DNA of 64,000 nucleotides from Torymus aiolomorphi (lineage: Eukaryota; Arthropoda; Insecta; Hymenoptera; Torymidae). The notes under the pieces were generated by a model, which saw only the letters and a program-made list of their open reading frames with translations, had not been told where the DNA came from and did not search any database. A program made the position numbers and the translations under genes. Shown piece after piece: positions 53,596 through 64,000 of this stretch; positions within the stretch are counted from its first letter, which is position 1; every line of letters starts with the position of its first letter. The stretch covers positions 38,428,083-38,492,082 of the forward strand of contig CM070874.1 of assembly GCA_036365515.1 (NCBI GenBank), given 5' to 3'.

Positions 53596-55547
53596 TGAGT
53601 CTGTTATCAGTGAGTTTCAAATCCCTCAAGAAAAGCACACATTATTCCATAAGTCTTCAAAAAACTTCACCAGCTCTAATATGATTTTCAACTAGATAAT
53701 CTATTAAAATCACAATTTTCTTTTTCTATTATGAAAAACTAACTTCAAAACATAATACTTTTTTTTGTACTTTGAGTGCAATACTGTTGAGAATATCTTG
53801 GTTTTTGCTTCCTATCAGCTGATTACATTTTGAGAATCTATTGGATCTTTTATACACATTGGAGAATCAAATCAGGATATTTCTACATTATTGTCTTGTA
53901 GATGACGCTTGTAGATTTCCATTTCTTCAAGCAGTTTTTTATAATATAAAAAAGTATGTTTTTCTACTGCCAACATATGTACAAATAGTATTAGCATGAA
54001 ATCTAAATTAGCGTGATGAGAGAAAAATCCATAAAGTGAGCTACAAAAAATGTTTCAGAAAAACCACATTCACAACCTAAATAAGTAACATGTTTTAATA
54101 TTCGTTCTCATGTGAGTTAATTTTCTGAATATAATAATAAAATCTTACCAGCAACTATTTTAGATACCAGCAACTATACATAATAAACATATACATAAAC
54201 AAAAGTATTTTATGGAATTCATCAAAATTGCATAATATTTTTTTTAAATGGTACAATAAGTGTTCCTTGATTGAAAATAATAACAATTGATTTCTTAAAT
54301 AGTAATCACTACATTATTATTAAATGAATACATAAGTTGACCTTTCGTGAAAAAACTAGTACGAATCTTAAATAATATGAGCGTATAAAGTGTTATATTC
54401 TATATATTCTATTCATCTACAATTTTATCACATTTGAGTTTATGACCATACTTCACGATTTATTATCTTAATCTTATAAGTATATCATAGTTATCATAAT
54501 ATTTGAATCAAATGAATACTATCAGACATATGATCGATATTTCCCATTGATATTCATTCAAAGATTTTTTTATAGATTCTTTTTCCAACCCACTTGTGAG
54601 ATTTTAATGATTCCAAAAAAACCTTCTTGTATATATCTCTAAAAAATAATAAAAAATTCTCACAAAGTATCAATTCTTTTATGTTTTAAAATAATTTTAG
54701 CCTTTAACATTTAGCCATTCAATATACTTATCTAAAAAAATTGATTTACCCCATTGATGCTCATAGATAAAAATTATTTTAATCAGTCGACTTCCTGAGA
54801 TCTTTGATTATTCAAATAATATATATACACTGGTGCAGTTTCGTTAACTCTGGTTCTGGTGTGGCCAAAGTTGAAATTGGACACAAAGGGAGTATTCGAT
54901 AAACCTCGTCTGAACCTGGTAGTTTTAACACTACTATGACGATTGAAGTGGCTATCTTGCATGCATTTGGGAAGGCCTGTTACACCTTATGCCATAATAT
55001 TTTTTATTTTTAATCCTATTTTCTTCCTCTATGAAGATTGATGGAATTTTAGTTTTTAATCCTATTTTCTTCCTCTATGAAGACTGATGGAATACGTCCA
55101 GTAGTAGTATATTCCAAAATTGGGTGGTGATAAAAAAATTTCTGGGAATGACTATCATCAATATAATTTGAGTCTCCATATATAGTAATTCTCCATGCTA
55201 AACTCAATTTTGACTCAGTTTTTTTTATTTCATTATTTTCAATACCATTAGTTTTCACCAAAGACTGAGTATTGCATAATCTGAAAATGAAAAAGATTAC
55301 ACAAAGTATCGATTTTTTATTGTATTATATTTTACATGATATTACATGATATATCTTCTAGTATAAAAAAAAATAATACTTATCTATATATATAAAAGTA
55401 TATGATGCCATGCCATCAGCTGATTTGAATAAAAATATATAATCACCATACCATATTTCGAGGTTGTTTAGAATTACAGTTGTTGTTGTTCGTTTTATCA
55501 TGATATCTTTTCTCTCTCTTTTCGATTCGAGTATATATATATAAGAG
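53596..55547. other. AT-rich DNA without genes
   Basis: About 2 kb with only short frames. A 44-bp direct duplication (TTAATCCTATTTTCTTCCTC and ATGAAGA(T/C)TGATGGAAT) lies at 55,010-55,093. Nothing else is supported. Confidence 0.5.
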
Positions 55548-55715
55548 ATAACTAGGGGGGTCGACCCTCCCTGCGTGTCTCGCTGCGCTCGACACGCCAA
55601 CCCCCCCGCCCCTACACACACTACTCCTCGCTTCGCTCGTCGCCCGCCCCCTCCCTATGTAAAAACTTCGTTTTTACATAATAGGCACGACCGCAATGCT
55701 CAGAAAAACCTTATA
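55548..55715. repeat. GC-rich dispersed repeat, - orientation
   Basis: GGTCGACCCTCCCTGCGTGT, CTCGCTGCGCTCGACACG, CCTCGCTTCGCTCGTCGCCC, GTAAAAACTTCGTTTTTAC and GGCACGACCGCAATGCTCAG form the reverse complement of the order seen at 33,575-33,725. Confidence 0.75.
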
Positions 55716-56239
55716 ATTTTATTATTGCATTAATTGTAATAATTATTTTCATCGTTATTATCATTAGAATACACATATATACATCTCTGCAGTAAAATTT
55801 AAATGGAAATTATGCATTTACTTTATTTATTACATATTTATTATTTTTTTGTAGAAAATTTGCCTTATAATTCTACAAATATAGTTATATTCAGATAACT
55901 TTTCAAATAGTCTACGATTCATATAAATTAATTATTAATTGAGATGATTAAAGTACATATAGGAATATTAAATATATAAGTACTATGATTGCAATCATAT
56001 TTAAAATTAAAAACATTGTTTTCATTATTTCTATTTGAATTATAATAATAGTTTTTATTTTTATTTATGCAAATGTTGAATAGAAGAAAAGTTTTATTTC
56101 AATGTTATCAACAACTTTTGTATTTGAAATTTTTGTGTTAAGTAAAATGCTTTTGAATAACATAAGGAAAAATACCGTTTCATTACTCCCGATTAATACA
56201 AAAATATAAAGTTAAGAGGGTGAGGTACTCATGTACTCT
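55716..56239. other. AT-rich spacer, no gene seen
   Basis: No frame, repeat or RNA could be supported in this stretch. Confidence 0.5.
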
Positions 56240-56569
56240 GTTTTACCGGCAGAACACGGTAAATTCTATATTATTAAAATAAATATATCAAATTACGTCT
56301 TATAAAGAGATATTTGCCCTGCGCAATGTAATAATCTACCAGCCTACGCAGTGTTGAGCTCAAATATCAACGGCATCCTAAAAAATTTTGCGAACAAAAA
56401 TAACCGAAATTTCGTTCACAAAATTTTTTAAGGTGCCGTTGATATTTGGGCTCAAAACTGCGCAAGCTGGTAGATTATTACATTGTGCAGGGCAACTATC
56501 TCTTTATAAGACGTAATTCGATATATTTATTTTAATAATATAGAATTTACCGAGTTCTGCCGGTAAAAC
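56240..56569. mobile_element. 330-bp hairpin MITE
   Basis: GTTTTACCGGCAGAAC at the left is mirrored by GTTCTGCCGGTAAAAC at the right. The arms pair along nearly their whole length (TTATAAAGAGATA, CTGCGCAATGTAATAATCTA, GATATTTGGGCTCA) up to a short loop around 56,390-56,420. It is non-coding. Confidence 0.85.
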
Positions 56570-56810
56570 GGTATACATATACACACATGCATACATACAC
56601 TAATACCGCGAATAGGAGAAAAACAAAAAGAGAAAACTCAATACTGGTGCATTCGTCAATGGTAATCTGGCTTGGTGCTGTGTGCGTGCAGAGTACATCA
56701 GCTGTAACGGCCATCTCGGCTATAGGCTGCGTATAGTGCGTTCGCACCAGCGGAAAAACGCATGCGACCCACGTGACCGTGAGCGCTCCCTGTATATAAG
56801 ATATGATATA

Positions 56811-56812
<2 letters not shown>

Positions 56813-56850
<38 letters not shown>
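56813..56850. repeat. (TA)n microsatellite
   Basis: About 19 TA units directly next to the MITE at 56,850. Confidence 0.95.
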
Positions 56851-56852
<2 letters not shown>

Positions 56853-57407
56853 CGTGTTGGTATATCGACTTTGTATGAGTCAATTAAACAAATAAATTTA
56901 AATTAAACGGCCAACGTTTCGACGGTGATCTCCGTTCTCTTCAGGGCCAAGCTGTTTATTGAGCAATATATACAATAATTACAATAATTATAAATGTTTA
57001 ACGTAACAAAAGTACATACTTTAATAGACTTACATATGGTTTAAAAAGAGAGAGATTCTAAGGTCAATAAGCATCACATAAAATCTTCATAACAATCACT
57101 ATTATTAATTGTTATTATATTTTCTTTTCTTCTTTTTTGTTTTTCTTACTTTTTTTTATAATCATATTGAGATTAAAATGACAAAATTATTACATCAACA
57201 CAAACATTAAGAACATAGAGAGAAATAATAAATTAGGACCGAAATTTGAATTCAAAAACAGGCCTTCGTGTGTATAGCATTAAATACACAGACACTGCTC
57301 AATAAACAGCTTGGCTCTGAAGAGGACGGAAATCACCGTCGAAACGTTGGCCATTTAATTTAAATTTATTTGTTTGACTCATACAAAGTCGATATACCAA
57401 CACGATT
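56850..57407. mobile_element. MITE with ~120-bp inverted ends between two TA tracts
   Basis: AATCGTGTTGGTATATCGAC, CTTTGTATGAGTCAA, AACGTTTCGACGGTGATCTC and AGCTGTTTATTGAGCA at the left are mirrored at 57,285-57,407. The interior is AT-rich. The left flank is a TA tract, and another TA tract begins 40 bp after the right end, so a TA target is likely. Confidence 0.82.
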
Positions 57408-57443
57408 ATTAATACAAACATGAGTGAATATAATAACTATCAT

Positions 57444-57445
<2 letters not shown>

Positions 57446-57527
<82 letters not shown>
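57446..57527. repeat. (TA)n microsatellite
   Basis: About 40 uninterrupted AT units. Confidence 0.97.
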
Positions 57528-57528
<1 letters not shown>

Positions 57529-57761
57529 ATCGCGCGCACGCGCTTTCTGCTACTAGCCCTAGTGAGTCTATGTTGACTACGGCCCTACGGCGGCGTGCGC
57601 ACGCGTATGTCCATGTTGTGATGTCAACAATAGCATCGTCTGGCTCCCGGCGTTCCCAGTGATGACGGTGGCTGCTGCAATACGCCGCCCTGCCGAATGT
57701 CGTCCCTTTCATCGTATTTACTGCGGTTGATGATGATATTCCTCAGAGACAGGAAGGCAGC

Positions 57762-58130
57762 ATGTCGACGGCGAGAGAAAATTTGGTAAGCCCTTTCTCG
57801 TTCCTAACCTCTCTGATAGGTAAGCTTATGGTACTTTCTCTCGTTGCAGGTATCTGACGACGAGAGTAGTGTAAACGATGGACACTGCTGCAGAATCTTT
57901 CTTGAGTGTGGTGATGTTGCTTGGCTCATTTATTTACTAGTCATATGTAGTTTTCAGATACTCAACTTTCCATGTGTGTGTTTCACTCTTATACTAGTGG
58001 CTCTGTGTATAGTTAATCTGCTGCTGGTGCCTTCAGCGACTCTCAGGATGGAGGTGTTTTCAGCAATGAAACAACAAGTGAAGGTTCCACCAGTCTTTCC
58101 CCTCTAATTGTTAGAGGTAGCTGGTGCAGC
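57762..58130 (+). CDS. Possible spliced coding fragment, weak
   Basis: An ATG at 57,762 gives MSTAREN(L), followed by GTAAGC at 57,786 and a TTGCAG acceptor at 57,849. The next exon would read VSDDESSVNDGHCC. A further acceptor-like CCTTCAG near 58,035 precedes a serine-rich frame, SDSQDGGVFSNETTSEGSTS. Splice signals and acidic/Ser composition look exon-like, but no family is recognised and the model is short. It may be the 5' end of another transposon gene like gene A. Confidence 0.22.
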
Positions 58131-58505
58131 GAGAATAGTGAACAACAACCATTGCTACAGTATTTTCTTTTATATGGTAATGTTTTTTGTGTCATCTATT
58201 CATTAGTCATATGTGGTTTCTAGGTGCTCAACTCTCCTCGCTTGTCTCCTAGAGCAGTGACTGATCTATTCATGTGTTTTGTTTATTCCTACGGTGAGGC
58301 AGTCCTTGAGATTGAGACATGCATGTCGGTCTCTGTAGTATTTTCCTCTCAGATGGCTATTAGATAATTCTGAGCAGACTGGTATCCATGGAGTAGTACC
58401 CGCTCTGGGCTATCCAGCTTCATTTTGCAGCTTCTCCAGCTCTACAATGATCTTGAAGTGTTAGTGCTTTAGAATGTGAGGGGGTAGATAATTAGGAACT
58501 GGGGG
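58131..58505. other. Spacer, no gene seen
   Basis: It has words repeating from the previous stretch (GCTTGGCTCATTTATTTACTA versus TTCATTAGTCATATGTGG), suggesting an old local duplication. No feature is supported. Confidence 0.35.
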
Positions 58506-59310
58506 CCCTGTTGAAAATATCCATGTGAATTTTACACTGATTTCCACATGGAATCCATATGGAATCCATATGGAATCTATACGGATTCCATATGGATTCC
58601 ATGTCGATTCCATGTGGAAATCAGTCCCAAATCGTCCTGTGGACTTCCACATGGAATTCCATATAGATTTCCTTATGAATTTTTCTACAAACATTTGTAA
58701 AACAAAATCCGTATGGATTTCCATGTAGATTTCCATGGGGAAATCCAGGTAAAAACGACATGATCCATATAGATTTCCACATGGATTTCCATATGGTAAT
58801 TTTAATGTTTATAAAAATGTTTATTTATAAAATTGTTATATTTTTTTTACTAGGATACATATTTTTGGCAACAAGTACTGTAGAATCTTTTCGAAGAATT
58901 ACATAAAAGGAAATTATAGTTTATAATTTTTTATGCTTTACTGATATGGTAAAAAACGTATCCCTAGTAAAAAAATTTAAAAATTTTATAAATAAACATT
59001 TTTATAAACATTTAAATTACCACATGGAAATCCATATGGAAATCTACATGGATCATATCGTTTTTACCTGGATTTCTCCATGGAAAACTACATGGAAATC
59101 TATACGGATTTTGTTTTACAAATGTTTGTAGAAAAATTCATATAGAAATCTATATGGAATTCCATGTGGAAATCCACAGGACGATTTGGGACTGATTTCC
59201 ACATGGAATCCACGTGGAATCCATATGGAATCCGTATAGATTCCATATGGATTCCATATGGATTCCATGTGGAAATCAATGTAAAATCCACATGGATATT
59301 TTCAACAGGG
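58506..59310. mobile_element. Foldback element FB3 with CCC termini and ATGGAATCCATATGG repeat arms
   Basis: The left end is CCCTGTTGAAAATATCC and the right end is its exact complement. The flanks carry GG on both sides (58,504-58,505 and 59,311-59,312). The arms are a tandem ~12-bp motif, ATGGAATCCAT, again palindromic (TCCATATGGA). The centre, 58,800-59,020, is an AT-rich hairpin with ATAAAAATGTTTATTTATAA and TAGGATACATATTTTT / AAAACGTATCCCTA. There is no transposase or polymerase III motif. Confidence 0.87.
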
Positions 59311-59934
59311 GGATATCATAAAAGTGCTGTGTGTGAGGTTAGATGCGATACGAGTAAGCAGTTGTCGCTGGTCATATTAGCTCATCTAGTTAATTTTTAA
59401 GTTTAGTCAGGGTATAAGAACTCATTTCAAGGTATCTATTGTATATATAAGTGAGTCTTGCCTATTTAATAGTTTTCATTTTAATTCTTTATACATATTG
59501 AACTTTACTATACTACAAAATCTATAACACATACATTACACTAGCGTTTTTTTTTGTGTAATATATTACTTTAACATGTACTTTTATAATATTAGACAAT
59601 TTTGATTCTCTTAGTTCAATCGCTTAGGTTCTGTAAACATAATTAACAGGTTAAGCTATGTAATTTTATATGAAATTTCTATTTGTTATCAAAACAGTAA
59701 GATAACATAATTATAGATTTTTAACAAGGCAATTTTTAAACATTTTTCTAATTTTGATTTTACTACGACTATGTACTAAGTTCTCTAGATCATGACAAGA
59801 AATTGTAAGTTTTGACAGCTTTTATGTAACAGTTTGTGTTAGTGTTTGTGTTTTAGTTTTTTTATTGGTATTTGAACGATATCTATATTCTTTGTATTTA
59901 ACAGTTCTATTGGAAATCAATTCTTTGTACGATA
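59311..59934. other. AT-rich spacer, no gene seen
   Basis: No frame or repeat could be supported. Confidence 0.45.
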
Positions 59935-60960
59935 AGCAAAAATTGTCTATTTTATGTATATTTTGGCGTTTAAAATCGTTTTTATAGATTTAACTCGTCA
60001 GGTATTATTTATTTTACATGAAAATCTTAAATGGGAAAAAGTTTTGCGTAACTATTATCTATAACTTATGTATTGAATATTTTTGTGTAAAATTAAATAC
60101 TCTCAAGTGTTACGAATGGTCGAAAATCGTCCATTTTATGTGTATTTTTTGGCGTTTAAAATAGTTTTTATAAGTCTAACTCGTGAGGAGTTGATTTTAC
60201 AAAAAAACGTTAAGTAGGAAAAAGTTTTACTTCAATATTATCTACAACTTTTGTATTTAACATTTTTTGAAAAATGAAATCCTGACAAGTTATAGCTGAA
60301 AATTGTTCATTTTATGTATATTTTGGCGTTTAAAATCGTTTTTATAAGTATAACTCGTCAGAAGTTGATTCTACACAAAAATGTTGAAGGAAAAAAAGGC
60401 TTGTTTCTGTATTATCTACAACTTTTGTATTTAACATTTTTGTGTAAAATCAAATTCTGTCAAGTTACAGTCGAAAATCATTCATTTTTGACCTTTTTTT
60501 GCTGTTTTTCGTAGTTATGTTGGCAAATATTGCTTGTAGAAGATAGTGTTCAACATAAAAAAGGTGTATTTTAATTAGTTTTAGCAGATAGACCTATACA
60601 TAGTAGCTTAAAATTAATTTTTCTAGACGAAAGGCTTAAAAATCAATTTTTTGCAATTTTTCTTTGTGCTGGCATTTTGAAAATTTTATATCGATCGTTC
60701 TCGCTGGACGACTGGAACTTTGGTGTAATTAGACGAGTATTTTCCCGGAATCCCGAAGTAATCGGTCGAAAATTCATTGAGATAATCGAGCAACATGCGT
60801 ACATACGGGCGTACAGACATACATACATCACAGAAAACGCTCTAAACGCACTCATTCTGAGTGGAAAATGGTTTTTACACATTAAATTTTCAGTATTTGA
60901 ATTCTTACAATTTTCACTCTGGTGAAATTATAAGGCTCTCCCGAGTAGCGGTTGTGCCTA
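59935..60960 (-). repeat. 177-bp repeat family, second locus, opposite orientation
   Basis: TATTTTGGCGTTTAAAATCG begins units near 59,959, 60,138 and 60,313 (periods of 179 and 175 bp). AACTCGTCAG(A/G)AGTTGATT and TATCTACAACTTTTGTATTT are the complements of motifs at 20,320-20,660. The segment ending CCCGAGTAGCGGTTGTGCCT is the complement of the unit at 20,655. The whole order is preserved, so both loci are copies of the same composite element; here it is uninterrupted. Confidence 0.78.
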
Positions 60961-60984
60961 AAAATACAACAAACAAATTTTGTT

Positions 60985-61160
60985 GTTATATATATAAACT
61001 CTCTCTCTCTCTCTCTCTCTCTTTTCGAGTCGAGTGAGATTTATTTACTATACGACGATATGTTATAGCTATATATACTCTCTCTCTCTCTCTTTTCGAG
61101 TCGAGTGAGATTTTTTACTATAAGATATGCTATAACTATATATATTATAAGTATTTATAG
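60985..61160. repeat. ~85-bp tandem duplication with (CT)n
   Basis: CTCTCTCTCT, CTTTTCGAGTCGAGTGAGAT and ACTATA(C/A)GA, GTTATAGCTATATATA occur twice in tandem. Confidence 0.8.
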
Positions 61161-61814
61161 ATATATAAGCGTAAGATAGACGACAACCGGAAGTGTCGTA
61201 AGAGCTGCAAACCGGATATCTGAACAAGGAGAAGAAAAGTTCGGAAAGGAAACAGCACATAAAAAAATTCAGCTCTCTATATCTTTTGAACGAGATAATC
61301 TTTTTAAATAAAATCTTTTGATTTGAGTAGAGCAATGAAATGGCTTTCGATTGATAGTAATATGTTATATAGTTTAAGCTAATGCAGACGTGTATAGGCG
61401 CATTTAATTTTTCGCACACGCATTTCAATGTATATGTAGCACGGGTCGCTCCTTTAAGCTTCTTCTATACTTGCCTTCGGAGCGCTCCCGCGCTATTTGA
61501 TATATAAAAATTGATTATTTTAAAATATATAATAATGTGATATAAAATTAATCTTATAATTGTAGTTGCGGAATATATTTCATATGAAGATAAACATTGA
61601 TAATAATGAATAAGGATAACCCCATATTAAATAATATCATGAAATATTTATTTTTTCTTTTAAATTTTCTGTATTGTTTTTAAAAATAATTATTCTTAAC
61701 ATTTGTTAATTTTTAAAATATTAGGTACATCTTCAACAAAATAATGAATAATATATATGTAATTCATTACGTCAGCTCTGATATTATTTGTTATTTATTG
61801 ATTATTAACTAATT
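61161..61814. other. AT-rich spacer, no gene seen
   Basis: The frames on the minus strand here show no recognisable domain. Nothing else is supported. Confidence 0.4.
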
Positions 61815-62985
61815 TTTCAGCAAAATCCAGTAATATTATAATTCTTATCCGCCATTTTGAATTTTCAAAATCTGAGTTCAGATTCGTAATCAGCGAATTC
61901 AGAAACCTCCTATATACAATTTTCGACAAAACCAGGTAATATTTCAATTTTTGGCCGCCATTTTGTATTTACAAAATCTGAGTTCAGATTCCTAGTCATA
62001 GCGAATCCGGAAATCCACAATAGACAAATTTTAGCAAATTCCGGTAAAATTTCAAATTTTGGCTGACATCTTAGGTCCATTATTTTGATTTTTCACAATC
62101 TGAGTTCAGATTCGTTTTCAACGAATCCAGAAATTCCGTATATACAATTTTCAGCAAAATCCAGTAATATTTGAATATTTGACCTCCATTTTCGATCAGC
62201 CATTCTGAATTCTGAAAATCTGGAAAATTCTGAAAATCTGAGCTCAGATTCGTAATTATCGAATCCAGAAATCCTAATATGCGAATTCAGAAATCCCCCA
62301 CTTACAATCTCAAAATTCAGTAATATTTCAATATTTGGACGCCATTTTGAATTGGCAAAATATTAGTTCAGATTCGTAATCAGCAAATCTAGATGCCCTC
62401 CATATACAATTTTCAGTAAAATCCAGCAATATTTCAATTTTTGGACGCCATTTTGTATTTACAAAATCTGAGTTCAGATTCCTAATCAACGAATCCGGAA
62501 ACTTACAATATACAATTTTTAGCAAATTCCCATAAAATTTCAAATTTTGGCCGCCATCTTGGGTCCACGATTTTGAATTTTCAAAATCTGAGTTCAGATT
62601 CGTAATCAGCGAATCCAGAAATTCCGTACATACATTTTTCAGCTAATCCAGTAATAGTTCAATATTTGGCCGCCATCATCGATCCGTCATATTGAATTTT
62701 CATAATCTGAATTCAGATTCCTAATCAGCGAATCCAGTAAAACTTTATATACAATTTTCAGCAAAATTCAGTAATATTTCAATATTTCGCAGGCATCTTC
62801 GATCCGTTATATTGAATTTTTATAAGGTGAATTCGGATTCGTCATCATGCGAATCCAGAAATCCCTCATATACAATTGCAAAATTCAGCAATGTTTCAAT
62901 ATTTCGCCGCTATTTTGATTTGGCAAAATATGAGTTCAGATTCGTAATCAGTGAATCCAGAAACTCCGTATATGCGAGCGTCCGC
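61815..62985. repeat. ~118-bp satellite, about 10 diverged copies
   Basis: Each unit has TTCAGCAAAATCCAGTAATA, TTTCAAT(T/A)TTTGGCCGCCAT, TTTGAATTTTCAAAATCTGA and GTTCAGATTCGTAATCAGCG, then AATCCAGAAAT. Units begin roughly every 105-130 bp because of indels. The array ends directly at the transposase-like remnant at 62,995. Confidence 0.88.
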
Positions 62986-62994
62986 CAGAATTTC

Positions 62995-64000
62995 AGTAGA
63001 AATGAAAAACCGTTTTCCGTTTTTGAAAGATAGAGATAAAATATGTGATTCTTGCAGGATACAATTTATTGCCAAGAGTAAAGACGAAAATGAAGTTTCG
63101 ATAAATAATTGTTATGAAATAATTTCTAATTTGAAAAAAATGTTTAATGATGAAAATGTAACAAAAAAACAAAAATCTATCCTCATGCAATTACTTCCAA
63201 AGAATTGGAGCTCTTGTAAAATTGCTGAATTTTTAAATTCTTCTCATCGCTACTAAATCTAAATTACTAGATAATGATGAGTCTCTTTTAGTTGAAAAAG
63301 GAGGAAATAAAAAATTATCAGGCGATATGTAGATCAAGTAAGACTGTTTTATGAAAGTGATGATAACAGTAGAATTATGCCAGGCTACAAAGATAGTAAG
63401 TGCATAAAAAATGAAGATGGATCAAAAAACTACATGCAGAAAAGACTTGTTTTGTATAATCTGAGAGAACTATACATAAAATATAAAGAAATGTATCCCA
63501 ATTCGAAAATTGGTTTCACTAAATTTGCGGAATATCGTCCACAACACTGCGTTTTAGTCGGTGCTAGTGGCACTCATTTGGTTTGTGTATTCATCTACCA
63601 CCAAAATGTCAAACTTTTGTTAGCAGGCTTAAAAAACTCAGTAGGCGTTTTTGATAAAATGAATACTTATAAAGATTGCATAGCTCAAATAGTATGTAAA
63701 AATTCAACAACAAAGTGTTATTTAAACGAGTGCTCTAATTGTCCTGGTGTTGAATCACTGAAAAAAGATTTAGAATTATTTCTTGAGAACTCTGACGTTA
63801 ATGAAATTAAATTTTAGATATGGCAAACAACTGATAGATCGACATTGCAAACTCAAACTGTTTCTAATTCATCATTTATAGACATCTTTTTTCCTCTTTT
63901 CCATAAACTCAAAACTCATTCTTTCATCTCCAAACGACAGATATCTTATTTTAAAATCTTGAAAGAATCCTTATGTAAAGGAGAATTTTTAATTTCCCTA
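62995..64000 (+). pseudogene. Second member of the gene C transposase-like family, decayed, running off the window
   Basis: The frame after an acceptor-like AATTTCAG (62,996) encodes KNRFPFLKDRDKICDSCRIQ (CxxC) and KQKSILMQLLPKNWSSCKIA, parallel to LTLAPEFWSRKNLVREFNCS of gene C. After at least two frameshifts (63,240-63,350) it continues FYESDDNSRIMPGYKDS, MQKRLVLYNLRELYIKYKEM, IGFTKFAEYRPQHCVLVGAS, HQNVKLLLAGL and CYLNECSNCPG, with a stop at 63,817. Sequence after the stop still resembles the family (FIDIFFPLFHKLKTHSF). It is clearly homologous to, but diverged from, the copy at 34,112/51,129. The 3' part lies beyond the window. Confidence 0.72.

Noticed and set aside
57844..58107. 87-codon frame with hydrophobic stretch as a membrane protein
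   Set aside because: Most of the hydrophobic part lies where an intron would be if the splice signals at 57,786, 57,849 and ~58,035 are used; no family support.
58525..59400. Frames rich in MESIRIPYGFHV-type repeats
   Set aside because: They are translations of the foldback FB3 arms.

Overview
The window reads as nuclear DNA of an insect or other arthropod. The evidence is an insect-style Polinton/adintovirus-like element, a DD34D mariner, a Ty3/gypsy retrotransposon, AT-rich intergenic DNA with many (CA)n tracts, and GT-AG introns. Multi-copy families like these are common in hymenopteran genomes, but the species cannot be fixed from the sequence. No ordinary single-copy host gene was recognised. 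The window is essentially one long pile of nested mobile elements.

Region 1 (about 1-12,800) is an integrated Maverick/Polinton (adintovirus-like) element, all on the + strand, entering from the left edge. Its order is protein-primed family B DNA polymerase, packaging ATPase, small hydrophobic protein, conserved protein upstream of the integrase, retroviral-type integrase with chromodomain, minor capsid protein, basic core/maturation-type protein, major capsid protein, an acidic-tailed protein, adenain-like protease, a 121-bp tandem repeat array and a tail gene. The replication, packaging and integration genes are broken. Both capsid proteins, the core-type protein and the protease are full-length open frames.

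Region 2 (12,800-34,100) is non-coding repeat territory. It holds a 340-bp MITE, an intron-containing mariner/Tc1-like transposase pseudogene, a foldback element inside a minisatellite, and a mariner inserted in a 177-bp repeat and itself split by a perfect 378-bp palindrome with TTAA duplications. It also holds a 2.4-kb inverted repeat, a foldback element with CCC termini, a 312-bp tandem array and a 622-bp foldback with a 5-bp duplication.

Region 3 (34,112-52,412) is the most informative. A transposase-like gene ('gene C') is interrupted, exactly in frame, by a 16,432-bp element with 20-bp terminal inverted repeats starting CACGG and a 2-bp TG target duplication, which resembles CACTA/EnSpm. 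That element carries a multi-exon gene (A) joined to a C2H2 zinc-finger/transposase gene (B). Gene B is split by a truncated gypsy element, and the gene A-B unit is followed by a second CCC-terminated foldback that contains a 5S-rRNA-like sequence.

Region 4 (52,400-64,000) holds AT-rich DNA, short repeats, two MITEs, a third CCC-terminated foldback, another copy of the 177-bp repeat, a ~118-bp satellite and, at the right edge, a second broken member of the gene C family.
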